Part shown: piece after piece, positions 40,760 through 52,285 of the stretch
How the letters are laid out: each line of letters begins with the position of its first letter
How positions within the stretch are numbered: the stretch's first letter is position 1
NCBI GenBank assembly: GCA_001936135.1
Contig: CP012813.1
Coordinates: 1,674,001 to 1,738,000, forward strand
Direction: 5' to 3'
DNA length: 64,000 nucleotides
Source of the DNA: Saccharomycopsis fibuligera x Saccharomycopsis cf. fibuligera
Lineage: Eukaryota > Ascomycota > Saccharomycetes > Ascoideales > Saccharomycopsidaceae
Notes under the pieces: model-generated
Database searches by the model: none
The model's input: only the letters and a program-made list of their open reading frames with translations
What the model was told of the DNA's origin: nothing
Translations under genes and position numbers: made by a program

Positions 40760-41043
40760 AAGCTGGGGAGCTTCAACTACGAGACCGTAAAAGAGATAAA
40801 AAGGAATATCGCCGATAAGAGGCGGTGTGCGATGTCCACACAGCGCTGAGAACGATTCGGTATTGACATACAATGTCACTGTGACCGAAAGACGCAGTCG
40901 CTGTTCTTCGGTCACTGCGCTTGCATCGTTTTGTAATTGGATTGTCTTTGCAATAATGTATTAATATCAATATCATCATCGCTGATCCCTATTAATTAAG
41001 CAAAGTTATTTGTTACTACTACTATTATTAATCGCAGTCTGCT

Positions 41044-41049
41044 CACGTG
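41044..41049. promoter_or_regulatory. Palindromic E-box CACGTG
   Basis: CACGTG lies 238 bp upstream of the ROG1-like ATG in the promoter shared with a bHLH gene. It could be bound by Cbf1, Pho4-type or the neighbouring bHLH factor itself. Confidence 0.45.
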
Positions 41050-41286
41050 CCCTAATACCGGAGCCAGCGACTAAGATTTTTTCTTTTCTTTGTTTGTCAC
41101 TTTTACAAGGCAAATCTACCTTCTATCAGTATGTAAGTAAGTATCATCCACAAAGCTCCAACTAACCAGCAGTCAGCATAGACGCCCAAGTTCCAAATGA
41201 CAATATAGCAGTTTTACGTGTATGGACCCATCTACAGATGCAATACAGGTTTTATTCTATTGTGAAATCGAACGCAATCGCAAAAT

Positions 41287-43459
41287 ATGTTTGAGTTCAA
41301 TTCCACCTCTGAATTGCCCCTCTTTAGACACACAAATTATGTCAAGATTGGTAAATTCTATAGGTACACAATTACTTACAGAGTGCGGCGGTCTGAATTA
41401 GAGTCAGCGCCTAAACAATTGCTGCTCAGAGTGAAAAACCTAGAGAGCCCTGCCAAACGATTGTTATATCTCTTGGGCCCTTACATCATCTATGCTCAAC
41501 TATTACCATACAATTTTAATGAGGTATTGGAATCCAATGTTGAGCCAGATGACGAGCGCCTAATTCAACTTAAGCCTAACATACATCCCGGAAATAGCTT
41601 CCATGCGTCGCTCACTTTAAATGGGAACTCCTTGGTCTCCCCCAAGAGTGACAATCAAAGTACTGGAAACCCATCGGAATTTCTTGAATACAAGTGGAGA
41701 CTCGACATATTGTCTCAAGCGCTTCTTTCTCAGTTCGTAAAAGTTGATTTTGAGGTTCAGATCAATAAAGGCTCTTTGAGCGAGGATAGTCTGAGTGATT
41801 ATAGCAATAATTATACTGATAACAGTAATGCGACCGGAATTAGCAGCGGCAATGATGACAGCGGCGTTGCGTCGCCTAATATTATCGGTCTAGGATCACT
41901 CAAATCACTCTTGCCAAGACCTTCTTCGCCGTCAATTACGAGCCACGCCAGCTCGCCTACGCATACATCAGGTACTCAAGAATTCAGTGCAACGAACAAT
42001 ATCTCCGTTGATAGCCCTAATTTAACGGTCGATATAGAAAGCTGCGACGACATATGGAATAAGCCTCCCCCAAGACCAGACCAACCCATACACTTGGTAG
42101 TCTTAACCCATGGTATTTATTCCAACGTCGGATGTGATTTGCTTTTTCTCAAGGAAAAACTAGAATCTGTCAACGCAAACAACGAAAACATCATGATTAG
42201 AGGGTACCATGGCAATGTGGCAAACACTGAAAAAGGCATCAAGTGGTTGGGTATTAATTTAGCAAACTTTGTTGACGGATTAATTAACGACCCCTATTAT
42301 AATATTGATAGAATATCGTTTATCGGACACTCACTCGGAGGCGTGGTTCAATCGTTTGCAATATACTACATGCTCAATTACCAAGGCTATAAAACTGGTA
42401 ATATTAGATACTCCAAAAATTTTGCACAATATGCCCACGAGTTTCATTTTACAGAGAAGTCAGCTGAAGATAAAAGCGCTGAAGGCTCATCAAAGAGAGT
42501 TTTATTGAAGCATATTCGACCTATTAACTTTATTACTTTGGCCTCTCCATTACTCGGCACTCAGAGTGAGTTTGCTAATTTAATTAATCTCGGATTGGAA
42601 TTTGGCTCACTTGGTAAATCAGGGAAAGATTTATCATTGAGAAATAGATATTTCTCAAAATTCACATTGACTCCAGACGAAACAACCACCCACCTTCTTT
42701 TGAAACCATTGTTAGAAATCATACCTCTAGATTTAAAGTTTCACTATTACATGAGAAATTTCAAAAACAGAACAGTCTTTGCTAATGTATTAAATGATGG
42801 AATTGTTCCTTTGAAAACCAGTGCTTTGCTTTACTTGGACTACAAGAGTTTGTCGATAGTAGAACATTTAAGAAAAATTGCTAAATTGCATGAAGAAGTC
42901 AAATCAAAATCTGGTATTTCTGACCTGGAAAAAGCTCAACTTGAGAAGGAAAACGATGAAACAACTCTTCAGTCACGTATGGATTCAACCGAGAATAAAG
43001 AGCGAGAATCAAGATTATCTAGGCTACGACTGAAAACTCACAAAAAGGAAAAACTGAATGTTGGCGTTATTCCTGAAGATGAGCAAGACACTAGAGGAAC
43101 CAGTCTGAGGAAGCCTATTTTGGGAGCGCCAGTAGACGATACAAGGATAAATGAAGATCAAAGTAAAGAAAATGATCCAAAAGTAAGCCGTGGCAGCGAT
43201 GGGAAATTATGGATCAGAGAAACAAAGACATCTAATCAAGATAATAATTATCCTGAAAATTTTAAACCGCAATCCAGATCAACAACGGGCAGTAACAGCA
43301 GCTCCAAAAAATCTTCTTTCCTAGTCCGTAGTCCCTCTTCATTGAACTCATCAATCTTAAAAAGCCCGAAACTTAAAAAAAAACAAAAGCAAATACAGCG
43401 AATTCAAACGATCACTAAATCAAGTAAATCAAGAAAGAGCTCACATAACAATAATAATA

Positions 43460-43496
<37 letters not shown>

Positions 43497-44724
43497 CGAA
43501 AATGCTTTCACTGAAATAAATCAAAAAGTTGACGACCTATTCAATAAAAAGTCAAACGAGCATGGCGCTGTGAGCGGAGGTTCAACCCACTCTTCACAAT
43601 TGGTAGGCCGTAGTAGTACCGGTGCGACTAATGGACATCAAGATGAAACCGAACGGTTAGAAAAACAGATTTACGCACCTCCTCAAAGCTCGTCAATTTT
43701 GTCGGCAATCAATGTATTATTATCTCCTGCACCAAGAAAAGACTTCTTTAAGAATTTCCAACCAATTAATCAGTCCGATATAAGCAAGTTATTAAGTGAC
43801 TTGAACTTGAATGATAGTGATGGTGGTGATTCTTCTGGCCAACATGAAGACGGAGCAGTCCATGGTAAACCAAATAATAAACAACTAACAAAGGGAGTTA
43901 TTGATAACCAAGTGATTGTTCATGACAAAGTGTATACCTATGATGAATTGCCTCCCCCTTACTTGAACAAGGTTAGTGCCTCCAAAAAATTAGGAAGACT
44001 ATACTCAACTATTTCTGCTCATGAAAAGCACAACGGACACGATAAGCTTATTGACGGCAAATCTCTGGCACCGAAGTCAGAGAAATTAGCTAAGAAAGCC
44101 ATTTCTGATAATAAGAATACATTTGTGAATAGAAAAGTACTAAAAATGAGAGCATTTCCAGATGATATTATTCAATCAGAGCATAAAGACAACCCTTTTT
44201 TGTATTCATCAAGAAGATCTAACATTTTGATTAGGAAGCATTTTAAATCAAAACAACTAGCAGAAAAAATCGCACGGTTGTACCAGTTTGATAAGCCGTG
44301 GAGAAAAGTCTTAGTAAACTTGCGACCTGATGCACACAATAACATTATAGTTAGACGACAGTTCGTCAACTCATATGGCTGGAATGTGATAAATTATTTA
44401 GCAGCGATTTTTGACTACGAAGGTGCGATCAATGCCAAAGAGGCGCAACAAGTTTTGGACGCCACAAGAAAGATTGATAGCTTGGAGTCTGTTTATTTTG
44501 ACGCTAGCGCTTCGCCAATTGCTGAGAGTTTTGTAAATTTTCTTAAGTCGCCACTCTCCGGTACACCCAATTTTGAGGAAGGTGAGGACGTTGGTGATGA
44601 CAATGAATTTCCAGATGGTGGCGAGCTCGAAAGTGGGAGTGAAGTAAGTAGTCAGAGAAGCGGAAGTGCTCGCGATGATGACAAGAGTGACGAATCTGTG
44701 GGCGAAATTACGTATGATGATTAA
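41287..44724 (+). CDS. ROG1: ROG1-like serine lipase (DUF676 family)
   Basis: 1145 codons from ATG 41287. The N-terminal ~110 residues match the conserved start of yeast Rog1-type proteins (RHTNYVKIGKFYRYTITY). The alpha/beta-hydrolase core follows: LVVLTHGIYSN with H275, then the nucleophile elbow GHSLGG with Ser349 and a later DGIVPLKTS. The C-terminus ends with WRKVLVNLRPDAHNNIIVRRQFVNSYGW, a Rog1-family block. Yeast Rog1 is a monoacylglycerol lipase. At 1145 residues it is far longer than Rog1 (about 685). The extra is a disordered Ser/Lys/Asp-rich insert (about 555-850) with twelve consecutive aspartates (about 726-737), plus an acidic tail. ROG1 versus its paralogues (YDL109C, YDR444W) is not settled. 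Confidence 0.85.
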
Positions 44725-46266
44725 CACACTAATTAAATATTAAGCGTATATTCGAGAATCTACCATAAATTGTTATTAAATTCTGTTGACTGTATTGCAA
44801 AACATTTTCTTCCATGCTATTCCGTTTTTCGGACATACCCCAGAATCAACGGCAAAAGTTCGTACAAACTGGTAGAATGTCCAGACAGCAATTTTTATTT
44901 TTATTTCTGACGCTGACAATAATCAAAAATTCCGTGAGAGGAGAAAACTTGCTTCAATTTGAATTAGCATAAAAAAGTTCCCTCGTCACTCAGGGACGCA
45001 TAATCAAGTGGAAACCAATGGATCTCCAAGAATCAATCGATGATATCATCTCCAAGAAAATGGGTCAGACTTAAAATAGATCGGAATCACAGCATGATAA
45101 AAGTATTCATCAGCTCCATTAATTTCGCAAAAAAATCTTTTTTCTTCTTCTCTTTCTTGTGATATTTGTTCCGCAATTCTTATCTTTCTCTGTATACCAC
45201 GTTTCGCAATTGTGTGCTTCTTTTCCACATGCATGCATTAACGTTGGCACGCCTCATAAAAACCAACCGGCCCCTGCAGGACCTTCTGCATATACTAATT
45301 TTTTGATCCTCAAACCCACTAAAGATTGCGATCAGTTGAGCTCACTCAGTAATTTCGGTTTATGGTGCACTACTTCGTACAGCGGCCACATTATGTATCT
45401 CTAGATAACAAAGCCCCAACCACCAGCTCCAGCCCAAGCCCATACCCAAGCCACAGCTCACCCCAACTAGCCTTAGCCAGCTCGTACTACGGTGGCTTAT
45501 TCCAGAGGTCTTTGTGCAATGGGCGCGAGTTTACCAAGGAAAAAAGAAGAAAAGGTAAAAGCTACCAGTAAAATATCTAGCCACATATCAGCCGTTAATT
45601 AACAGTGAGCAACTAATCATATCTATGTTTTATCACAATTTGTTTGGCCATCATCATACATTGGTTCAATGATCTTGACTTGGCGCTAAAAAGTCATTGG
45701 CCTTAGAAAACAGGAGGCAAGTTGAAATCGAATCTAGAATTGTCGGCTTAGAAGGTCGCTGTTTTATTTAGCCTCGGCGTAGTTGAATATATAATTACTG
45801 CCAAGCATAGAAGCGTATGAAATGGTGCGATGAGCGGTATATTTCTTTTTTTTTTTTTTTTTTTTTTTTTGTAAAATGGAATTCTAGTGTTTTGAGAACA
45901 CTGGATTGAAAGAGAACCTTCTAGGCAAAGAGTTAGAAGCACATTGAACTATCGGAATTAGGTTAAGGCCGCATCATTGAAAATGGTCTTCAGTTATTAG
46001 TGTTTTTCTTTTTCGATTGGTTTCTATAATGCTTAGTTCCTCGGATGGAGGTCCGTAGAAGAATAGGCTTCGATTTACAATATGATGATTATCAATAGCA
46101 AACAGTCTAATGTATATTTATCGCACAGAGAAGGAATGATAATATTAGAATACAAACTACAAACAAAAAAAAAAAAATTGGCTCTCGAAGTAAGCTGATG
46201 CGTATATATTACGAGCACTAAGCTTATACAAATCATTAATTTCTTAAAGATAATTTTTGAAAGCTT
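44725..46266. other. Convergent intergenic region (1.5 kb)
   Basis: Between the 3' ends of two genes, so no promoter is expected. It contains a 25-T run at 45846-45870, an A run at about 46167-46178 and a C/A-rich stretch at about 45418-45480. Short open frames lack features. Confidence 0.45.
45846..45870. repeat. Poly-T run (25)
   Basis: Twenty-five consecutive T residues in the convergent region between the ROG1-like and DDT/WHIM-like genes. Confidence 0.85.
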
Positions 46267-48180
46267 TTATGCCTGTCGCGCTGTGCTAGCTTGATCTAGA
46301 GAAGACTGCGATATTTGTGTTTTCGCTTCATCAGTTGTCTGCTGTTCAGTTGGAACTGCACCGCCAACGTTATTTGCGGAATTTTTTTTATCTTCATAAT
46401 CCAGGACTGACTGCTGAGCTTTCAAATTAACATTAACTAGAGAGGCAGATTCAAACTTTCTACCCTCGACCTGCGGTGCATGACCAACTGCTTCATGTTT
46501 ATGTTTGTCTGACCTATCCGCTATCACAGAAGCATCCGCAGTTTCTAATTCCTGCTTGTATTGCTTGACAGGTTCTGGAATGCTCAGTTCGGCCGACTTT
46601 GGTTCGGCTTGATTCGTATCTATTGTCTCACTTTGAGCTTTGACAGGCGCACCGTCGGCCATATTAGTTACTATCAGTGGTTCTGCGGCTGTGGCTGGTG
46701 CTGCAGTAGAAATTTGAGGTTCAGTAGAAGTTTTAGGTACTGCATCTGAGCCGCCAGTAAGTATTTGTCCATTATTTACAAAAACGGAATCTTCCATCTC
46801 AACACCAGTTGCGGCTTTTGTTAGCTCTTCTGGTTGATCAACATAGAGACTTTCTGATGGTTCCAGACCATTTTGATTGTCTCCATCAAACGGAGTTGTG
46901 CTTCTGGAAGCACCATCAGTTCCTCCCTGCCTCTTTGAAGCTCTTTGTTCCCTCTCGAGTTTCGCGTTGCGTTCTTGTTCCTCTTTGACTTTCATTCTTT
47001 TAGCAGCTCTTAATGCAGCGCCTTCTCTAATAAGCCTTTCCTGTTCAGCTCTTCTTTCTTCTTCTTCCTGCTTTTTACGCTCTTCTTTTTGTTGTAATCT
47101 AGAAGAACGCTTTCTATTAACAAGAAGATTTTGCATGTTTCTTTCTCTGAGTCTGTGCTGATAGTTCTTCTTCCATTTCATTTCCTGAGTTGCCAAATCA
47201 TTCAACATATTACTCAATAGGAGCCCTAAATTCTTAAGCTTTGAATTTTTCTTGAAATCTTGAACCAAATCATAAAGCTCATAAAAATTATTATTAAGAC
47301 ATTCCCATTCGAATTCTGGGTCTATATTCTCTAACTCTTTTGTTGGATCAAATTTTTCAAGCTTTTTACCACCACTAGGAATTTTGACCCTCTTGTTGAA
47401 TATTAATTTTCTTTGGTACAACCTATTGTCATCTAAAAGGAAATATGAGCTCTCAATGATTGGTAGTTTTCCTTCCACTAAAGAGAAAATTGGATCTAGT
47501 CTTAAATCTACTGGTTTTTCAAATTTTTCAATAAATCTCTTGAATACATCTAAGTAGCAAATTCTCATTATCAACGAGTGTAAAATCTCAATTTTGAGAT
47601 CCAACGGTAAAAAGTCAAAAAACCTTATTTTGGGCCTAGTGTATTGTTCTCTAGTTATCGGTTCTCCATCTTCTCCAATTTCGGTATCTTCTCGAAGCTC
47701 AAACTCCTCATCCTTCATATCAGTACCCTCGGTAAAATCTGATAAGTCAATACTGTGCTTCTCAAGCAACGAAGTTAACTCATCGCCTAGCAAGATGACA
47801 ATATTGTTATCAAATTCTTCAACTGCGTTGCTTCTAAAGCCAGATTTTAGCAAATTATTCATGAGCGATAGCTTCAACCTGTTTAAAAACACAGGAGGAG
47901 TGGTAAGACCAGACAATTCTTCTTCCCAAATATGTATGTTGAAGCTGTCATTGCTAAGCTTAATTGCACCTCTAAAGATACTAAGCCAGTTGAACACAAA
48001 ACTGTACTTCCAGTTGGATCGCAATGGCTTTAACATTGAATAATATGGATCTCTTTCCGTAGGCAAATACTGCGGAAGTTTTGTCAATTGTGCTACTATT
48101 TCTTCATTGATTTGCTTGAACTGAAATGCGGGGTGACTCAGGTCTGAGTCTGTTTTTGCGGCTCCTCTTTTGAAAGGCAT
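46267..48180 (-). CDS. DDT/WHIM-like chromatin-remodelling accessory protein
   Basis: 637 codons from ATG 48180. Residues ~40-150 look like a DDT-type helical domain (WKYSFVFNWLSIFRGAIKL and a later helix with LLGDELTSLLEK). Residues ~185-270 follow a WHIM pattern: FFDFLPLDLKIEILHSLIMR, then DPIFSLVEGKLPIIESSYFLLDDNRLYQRK, where the LDDNRLY block is the usual hallmark. A long Glu/Arg/Lys coiled coil follows (about 345-425, EERKKQEEEERRAEQERL), then a disordered tail. Such proteins partner ISWI-type ATPases and help space nucleosomes. The family looks CECR2/RSF1/IOC3-like; exact yeast orthologue not recognised. Nuclear location is inferred. Confidence 0.75.
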   Translation of the reverse strand: MPFKRGAAKTDSDLSHPAFQFKQINEEIVAQLTKLPQYLPTERDPYYSMLKPLRSNWKYSFVFNWLSIFRGAIKLSNDSFNIHIWEEELSGLTTPPVFLNRLKLSLMNNLLKSGFRSNAVEEFDNNIVILLGDELTSLLEKHSIDLSDFTEGTDMKDEEFELREDTEIGEDGEPITREQYTRPKIRFFDFLPLDLKIEILHSLIMRICYLDVFKRFIEKFEKPVDLRLDPIFSLVEGKLPIIESSYFLLDDNRLYQRKLIFNKRVKIPSGGKKLEKFDPTKELENIDPEFEWECLNNNFYELYDLVQDFKKNSKLKNLGLLLSNMLNDLATQEMKWKKNYQHRLRERNMQNLLVNRKRSSRLQQKEERKKQEEEERRAEQERLIREGAALRAAKRMKVKEEQERNAKLEREQRASKRQGGTDGASRSTTPFDGDNQNGLEPSESLYVDQPEELTKAATGVEMEDSVFVNNGQILTGGSDAVPKTSTEPQISTAAPATAAEPLIVTNMADGAPVKAQSETIDTNQAEPKSAELSIPEPVKQYKQELETADASVIADRSDKHKHEAVGHAPQVEGRKFESASLVNVNLKAQQSVLDYEDKKNSANNVGGAVPTEQQTTDEAKTQISQSSLDQASTARQA

Positions 48181-48506
48181 TGTGTAGTATAATTTTGAGA
48201 TAGGCTATAGATAAGATAATACAGCGTGGTATCAATGCATTGTGGAGGCGATGACGCCAAAATTTGATATAAAAACCGACTGGAAAAATACACGGTGCCT
48301 AGCTAGCTTAGAAGCTTTTCTGTGGACTGGCAAAAAAATTTACCCGCTTAAGTTACTGCGCTATTATGCTAATATATGCGAGTATATGCAATTATATGCT
48401 ATTATCATATACACAAACTGAAGTAAAACTACATCAATAGCAAAAATTGCGAAGACAAACAGTTTCCAGAAAGTCATACATTTTATAATCTATCTGTAAG
48501 TCTAAG
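48181..48506. other. Intergenic region with ATATGC repeats
   Basis: Between the DDT/WHIM gene start and the ZRG8 stop. It contains a short tandem array built on TATATGC at about 48370-48402. Confidence 0.45.
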
Positions 48507-51500
48507 TCATCGAGTAGTATGTGTATCATCATTAAAGCTCTCATTTATAGGTGACAAAAAGTCAGCTGTAGTAGTAGTAGTGGTAGTAGTACTAGTGTTT
48601 GTGGATTTGAGAAAGTCCTTGTTTTTTGAGTGGGGGTCAAGTTTTTCTTTGATGGAAATCTTGTCAATATTGATAGGTTGATTGATAGGCCTAAAGCCAC
48701 TGGAGTTAAATAATGTAATCTTTCTGCCGTTATTTGAACTGACAAAATTGTTTTGTGAAGGTAGAGCCTCTGAAAAGGGGAGACCACCAGGTTTAGGTTT
48801 TTTGGAGTAACTGTTGGATCTATACATCCGATTTTTTATGAGTTCAGATTCAGTTTTAGCAGAAAAGATTTCTTTTCTACGATTATCATAAACATGATAT
48901 GATGCGTCAGGTTCAAACTCAAAATCTTCTGGAACAATGTTAATTTCATCTAGATATTCATCATCATTTTCAAAATAATCATTGATGGTTTCTCCTTCAT
49001 AAAAGCTCTCACAAGGATCACCGCCTGCTCCACAATTTCCTTGACTAAGCCAAGAATATCTGTTACCAATTTGTTCTTCTTCAAATGTTTCGGTGAACCC
49101 CTTGAACAGCAGTTTATTGTCCTCGGTGGGTTTTTCTTGAACATGGTCTGCAATGCTCTGAATAGTTGCCGTCGAATCATCAATCTTTATTGGGGTTTTG
49201 GGATAGTTGACTGTGCCAACGTGTGACGTCTTTACGTTACTGGCTTCGGAGAAGGGGCTATTTTTGCTATGACTGCCCACTTTACTTGACATTGTACTAG
49301 TCTCCTCTTTCTCCGAAATGAATTCCTTATTGTTATTGACTGCTGAGATTTTAACCTCATTATGCGTTGGAGATAAGTTTTTAGATTTGTGCACTTTGAG
49401 TTCCGCTAATTCTTTCGCGAGTTCATTGTTGATATTTATAGCTTCTTCGCCCAATCTTGGAAGAGTTGGCAGCTCATTACTATTGTCTTCCAGCACTTTT
49501 TGACTATCACCCTCGGCAGAATTGTATGTATTCAGCGTCTTCAAACTGTCATCCGCTGTTTTGGAGACAATATTGGGTTGTGAGGCGTTATTAGAATGTG
49601 ACTCAATGGAACTAAGTAAAGCATTAATGTCAAACTCCATTTTGATATTATCATTTTCTGAAGTTTCTGTTTCGATATTATCACTTTTATTCAATCCACA
49701 TTTTAGCTCCTCAATCAGCACATCGCTTGCATTATCACTGAGATCGGGACTTACATCTTCATGCGCATTTTTATCAAGCTCAGATTCCCCATTAATTAGC
49801 TCGGCTTTGTCATCATCATGCTCAGCTTTGTAATCATCAAGTTCGTTTTCGTCATTATCATCATCATTAACTCCATCCATTAAATCATCATACATGCCAT
49901 CATCTTGTTCAGCATTTTCATCATCAGAAAAAAGCTGCCTATTGAATAAATGCTCAGTATCGTCTGCCTCTTCATCATCGTAATAATTCATATCTTCGTT
50001 GAAATCTTCTTCTCCATATTCATCAGCATTAAAATCATCCACATACAATCCTTGTAATGATTGGGGATTATTTGCTTTCTCCCTATCTCTCTCAGATATG
50101 CTTTTATAGTATCTAATTGATACGTTTCTACCGTTTATCAAGTCCCTTTCGAAAGAGAATGTCAGAGAATTTGAATCAGTCAAACTTGTCTGCTCACTTC
50201 CAGCAGAGCGTTCCTCTTCTTCTGCAATGATATTACTTGAAGTTACACTTTCTTTGATTGACACTTTCTTCTTTATTCTATTGGCACTGTCATGTTTCTT
50301 GAGTTTCTTCAATATAGACGCCCGCTTATCTGTATTTATTTGGATTACCGATGCACGATGATCTTCCACCACGCTAGCTATCGAAGATCTATTTTTTTCG
50401 GAACCTCCACTTTTTCTTTTGTAATTTTTCACCTTATCAATGACATTTTTCAAAGAATCCCTTTTACTATTGCTCTTGGATGAATCAACTGAGTCTCGCT
50501 TAGGATCATAAACACCGTTATCATCGTCATCATCAACAGCATTTTTTATGCCTTCAGAAGGGGAGGTAGGTGATTTCGGACGGACATGCAACACCAGTAC
50601 CTCGTCAACATGAGAATAAGATGATATCTGAGATTGTAGCTCATTAGTTGAACTGCAATCCTTTATAGAAACAGAACTGCTTTCATTGTTAGCTTCTTGT
50701 CCTAATAGTTTTTGCAAACTTTTATTTCTTGCCTCTTCGTAAATTACCGGACTTTTTGTAGGATTAAAATTCCTTACTCTGTGCTTGAAATCATCCAATT
50801 CGGGTTGTAGGGTGTGCGAGGGGACATTGAGCTTTCTTTCCCATTCTTCTTTAGATAAGTATGGACTTTTTCTCGCAGGAATGTCTTCTTTTTCTATCGG
50901 TATATCTGAGTGACTAAGACTTTTTCTAGGAAAGCCTTGAAAGGAGGCAAACGATTCACCAGAAACCGTATCTTTATTGGTCGAATGAGAGGAAGTTGCA
51001 GAATGATTGTAACAAATGGGATTTGTTTCTATATGCGCATTTGAATCAAGCCCTACACCAGTATTTTGGGTTACTTTGGGTTCACTATTTGCTCGCACAG
51101 TTGGCGATGTCATATCCTGATTGTAATCTCTAAAATAGAACTCATCCTCTTCATCCCCGAAACATCCACTGGGACTATTCAAACCGGAGATTCCGGCTAC
51201 TGGGCCACTATTAGTGGCTCCTGTCCACTGCTGATGCTTAGCAGTAGTAATACTATTGTTCGTATAATTTGTATGAGTTGAATCATGAGTCTCTCTGGCA
51301 GACTCTCTTAAATTGTTGTTACTGCTTCTCGAAAATAAGTTTTTCGGGTACTTCAAAATCTTCTTTTTGGAATTAACTGGTGGATTTTCCAAGGGAAAAG
51401 AGTACTGTTTGAAGAGTGTTTTTGGAGAAGATGGTGTAGATCCATAGAATTCATCATGGCCCATCTTAGGGGAATGCGTGAAAGGGTTGGTTAGTGGAAG

Positions 51501-51773
51501 CTCGTTATTTTTCAAAACTGGGGTTATTGGATTTGCAACTTGTGGCGATCCTATCGGCGTCGTACTGTACGTGAAACCCGGATGAACATTTGGGTTGTTG
51601 GTTGAGAGAACTTCAAAACTTGGTTGTTTCTTTATTTCACTTGGTCGAGTCACCGGATTACTGTAATTAGCGCTGGCGGTGCTTGGAGATGGCCTTGTTG
51701 AATTTTCTTTCTTGTCCTTATCATCTTTACCAAACGATCCGATTCTCTTATGAGATTTGATAAAAGACCGCAT
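48507..51773 (-). CDS. ZRG8: ZRG8 family bud/polarity-associated protein
   Basis: 1088 codons from ATG 51773. It begins MRSFIKSHKR like S. cerevisiae Zrg8 and has a comparable length (about 1076). A further shared block is IRYYKSISERDREKANN followed by LYVDDFNADEYGEEDFNEDMNYYDD, a tyrosine-and-acid-rich segment. Almost all of the protein is disordered, with many SP and Ser-rich sites, an Asp/Glu-rich centre (about 580-700), and a C-terminal block with FYEGETINDYFENDDEYLDEINIVPEDFEFE. A polythreonine run near the end comes from a GTAGTAGTA-type repeat (48570-48591). Yeast Zrg8 sits at the bud tip and neck, interacts with Ssd1 and is zinc-regulated. Molecular function is not known. Confidence 0.8.
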   Translation of the reverse strand: MRSFIKSHKRIGSFGKDDKDKKENSTRPSPSTASANYSNPVTRPSEIKKQPSFEVLSTNNPNVHPGFTYSTTPIGSPQVANPITPVLKNNELPLTNPFTHSPKMGHDEFYGSTPSSPKTLFKQYSFPLENPPVNSKKKILKYPKNLFSRSSNNNLRESARETHDSTHTNYTNNSITTAKHQQWTGATNSGPVAGISGLNSPSGCFGDEEDEFYFRDYNQDMTSPTVRANSEPKVTQNTGVGLDSNAHIETNPICYNHSATSSHSTNKDTVSGESFASFQGFPRKSLSHSDIPIEKEDIPARKSPYLSKEEWERKLNVPSHTLQPELDDFKHRVRNFNPTKSPVIYEEARNKSLQKLLGQEANNESSSVSIKDCSSTNELQSQISSYSHVDEVLVLHVRPKSPTSPSEGIKNAVDDDDDNGVYDPKRDSVDSSKSNSKRDSLKNVIDKVKNYKRKSGGSEKNRSSIASVVEDHRASVIQINTDKRASILKKLKKHDSANRIKKKVSIKESVTSSNIIAEEEERSAGSEQTSLTDSNSLTFSFERDLINGRNVSIRYYKSISERDREKANNPQSLQGLYVDDFNADEYGEEDFNEDMNYYDDEEADDTEHLFNRQLFSDDENAEQDDGMYDDLMDGVNDDDNDENELDDYKAEHDDDKAELINGESELDKNAHEDVSPDLSDNASDVLIEELKCGLNKSDNIETETSENDNIKMEFDINALLSSIESHSNNASQPNIVSKTADDSLKTLNTYNSAEGDSQKVLEDNSNELPTLPRLGEEAININNELAKELAELKVHKSKNLSPTHNEVKISAVNNNKEFISEKEETSTMSSKVGSHSKNSPFSEASNVKTSHVGTVNYPKTPIKIDDSTATIQSIADHVQEKPTEDNKLLFKGFTETFEEEQIGNRYSWLSQGNCGAGGDPCESFYEGETINDYFENDDEYLDEINIVPEDFEFEPDASYHVYDNRRKEIFSAKTESELIKNRMYRSNSYSKKPKPGGLPFSEALPSQNNFVSSNNGRKITLFNSSGFRPINQPINIDKISIKEKLDPHSKNKDFLKSTNTSTTTTTTTTADFLSPINESFNDDTHTTR

Positions 51774-52285
51774 ATGTGTGATATAGGGTATGTTTCTGTA
51801 GGCGGGAAAAGCCGTATCTTAGGGATAATAGGGATAAATGTAGAGAGAGAGAAAGAGAGAAAGAAAGAAAGAAAGAGCAAAAAGTGATTATATGATTTAC
51901 AATTTCCTTGTACGCATCGACGAAGCTTAAACAAATTCTTGGAATTCGGACTATGGTCATGTGCTTATTACGTAAACAAACTTATTTTAGGAGAGCTTTT
52001 TAGTCACAGTGTCATAATACAAAAAAAAATAATGTGGAGCGCATTTGTAATCGCTTACGCAGAGTTGAGATTTGGCTAAGAATAGAACATTAACGTTAAA
52101 GCGTAAATAACAACATGAAACTGAGCATGAAAAGAAAAAGTATAAAATAGAAATAAAAACATAAACTAGAATAGAAAAGAAACAGAGACAGAAAAAAAAA
52201 TGCACAATACAAACAAAACAAAAATGAAACAGAAATAGAAATTTCAAACAACACCAAACAAAAATAAAAAAAAAAACCAGAGTAA
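51774..52285. other. ZRG8 promoter and polyQ gene 3' region
   Basis: About 0.5 kb. A purine-rich GA/GAAA microsatellite lies at 51842-51876 next to the ZRG8 start. A-rich tracts near 52195-52275 likely mark the polyQ gene 3' end. Confidence 0.5.

Larger units (their letters stand above)
39782..41286. other. Divergent promoter bHLH / ROG1-like (1.5 kb)
   Basis: An unusually complex promoter. It holds a (GATGA) array at 40046-40064, a ten-G run at 40157-40166, a GC-rich block at about 40300-40560, three copies of GACTGATTG (40686, 40708, 40719), a 14-bp perfect palindrome at 40746-40759 and a CACGTG at 41044-41049. No gene was supported here. Confidence 0.5.
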
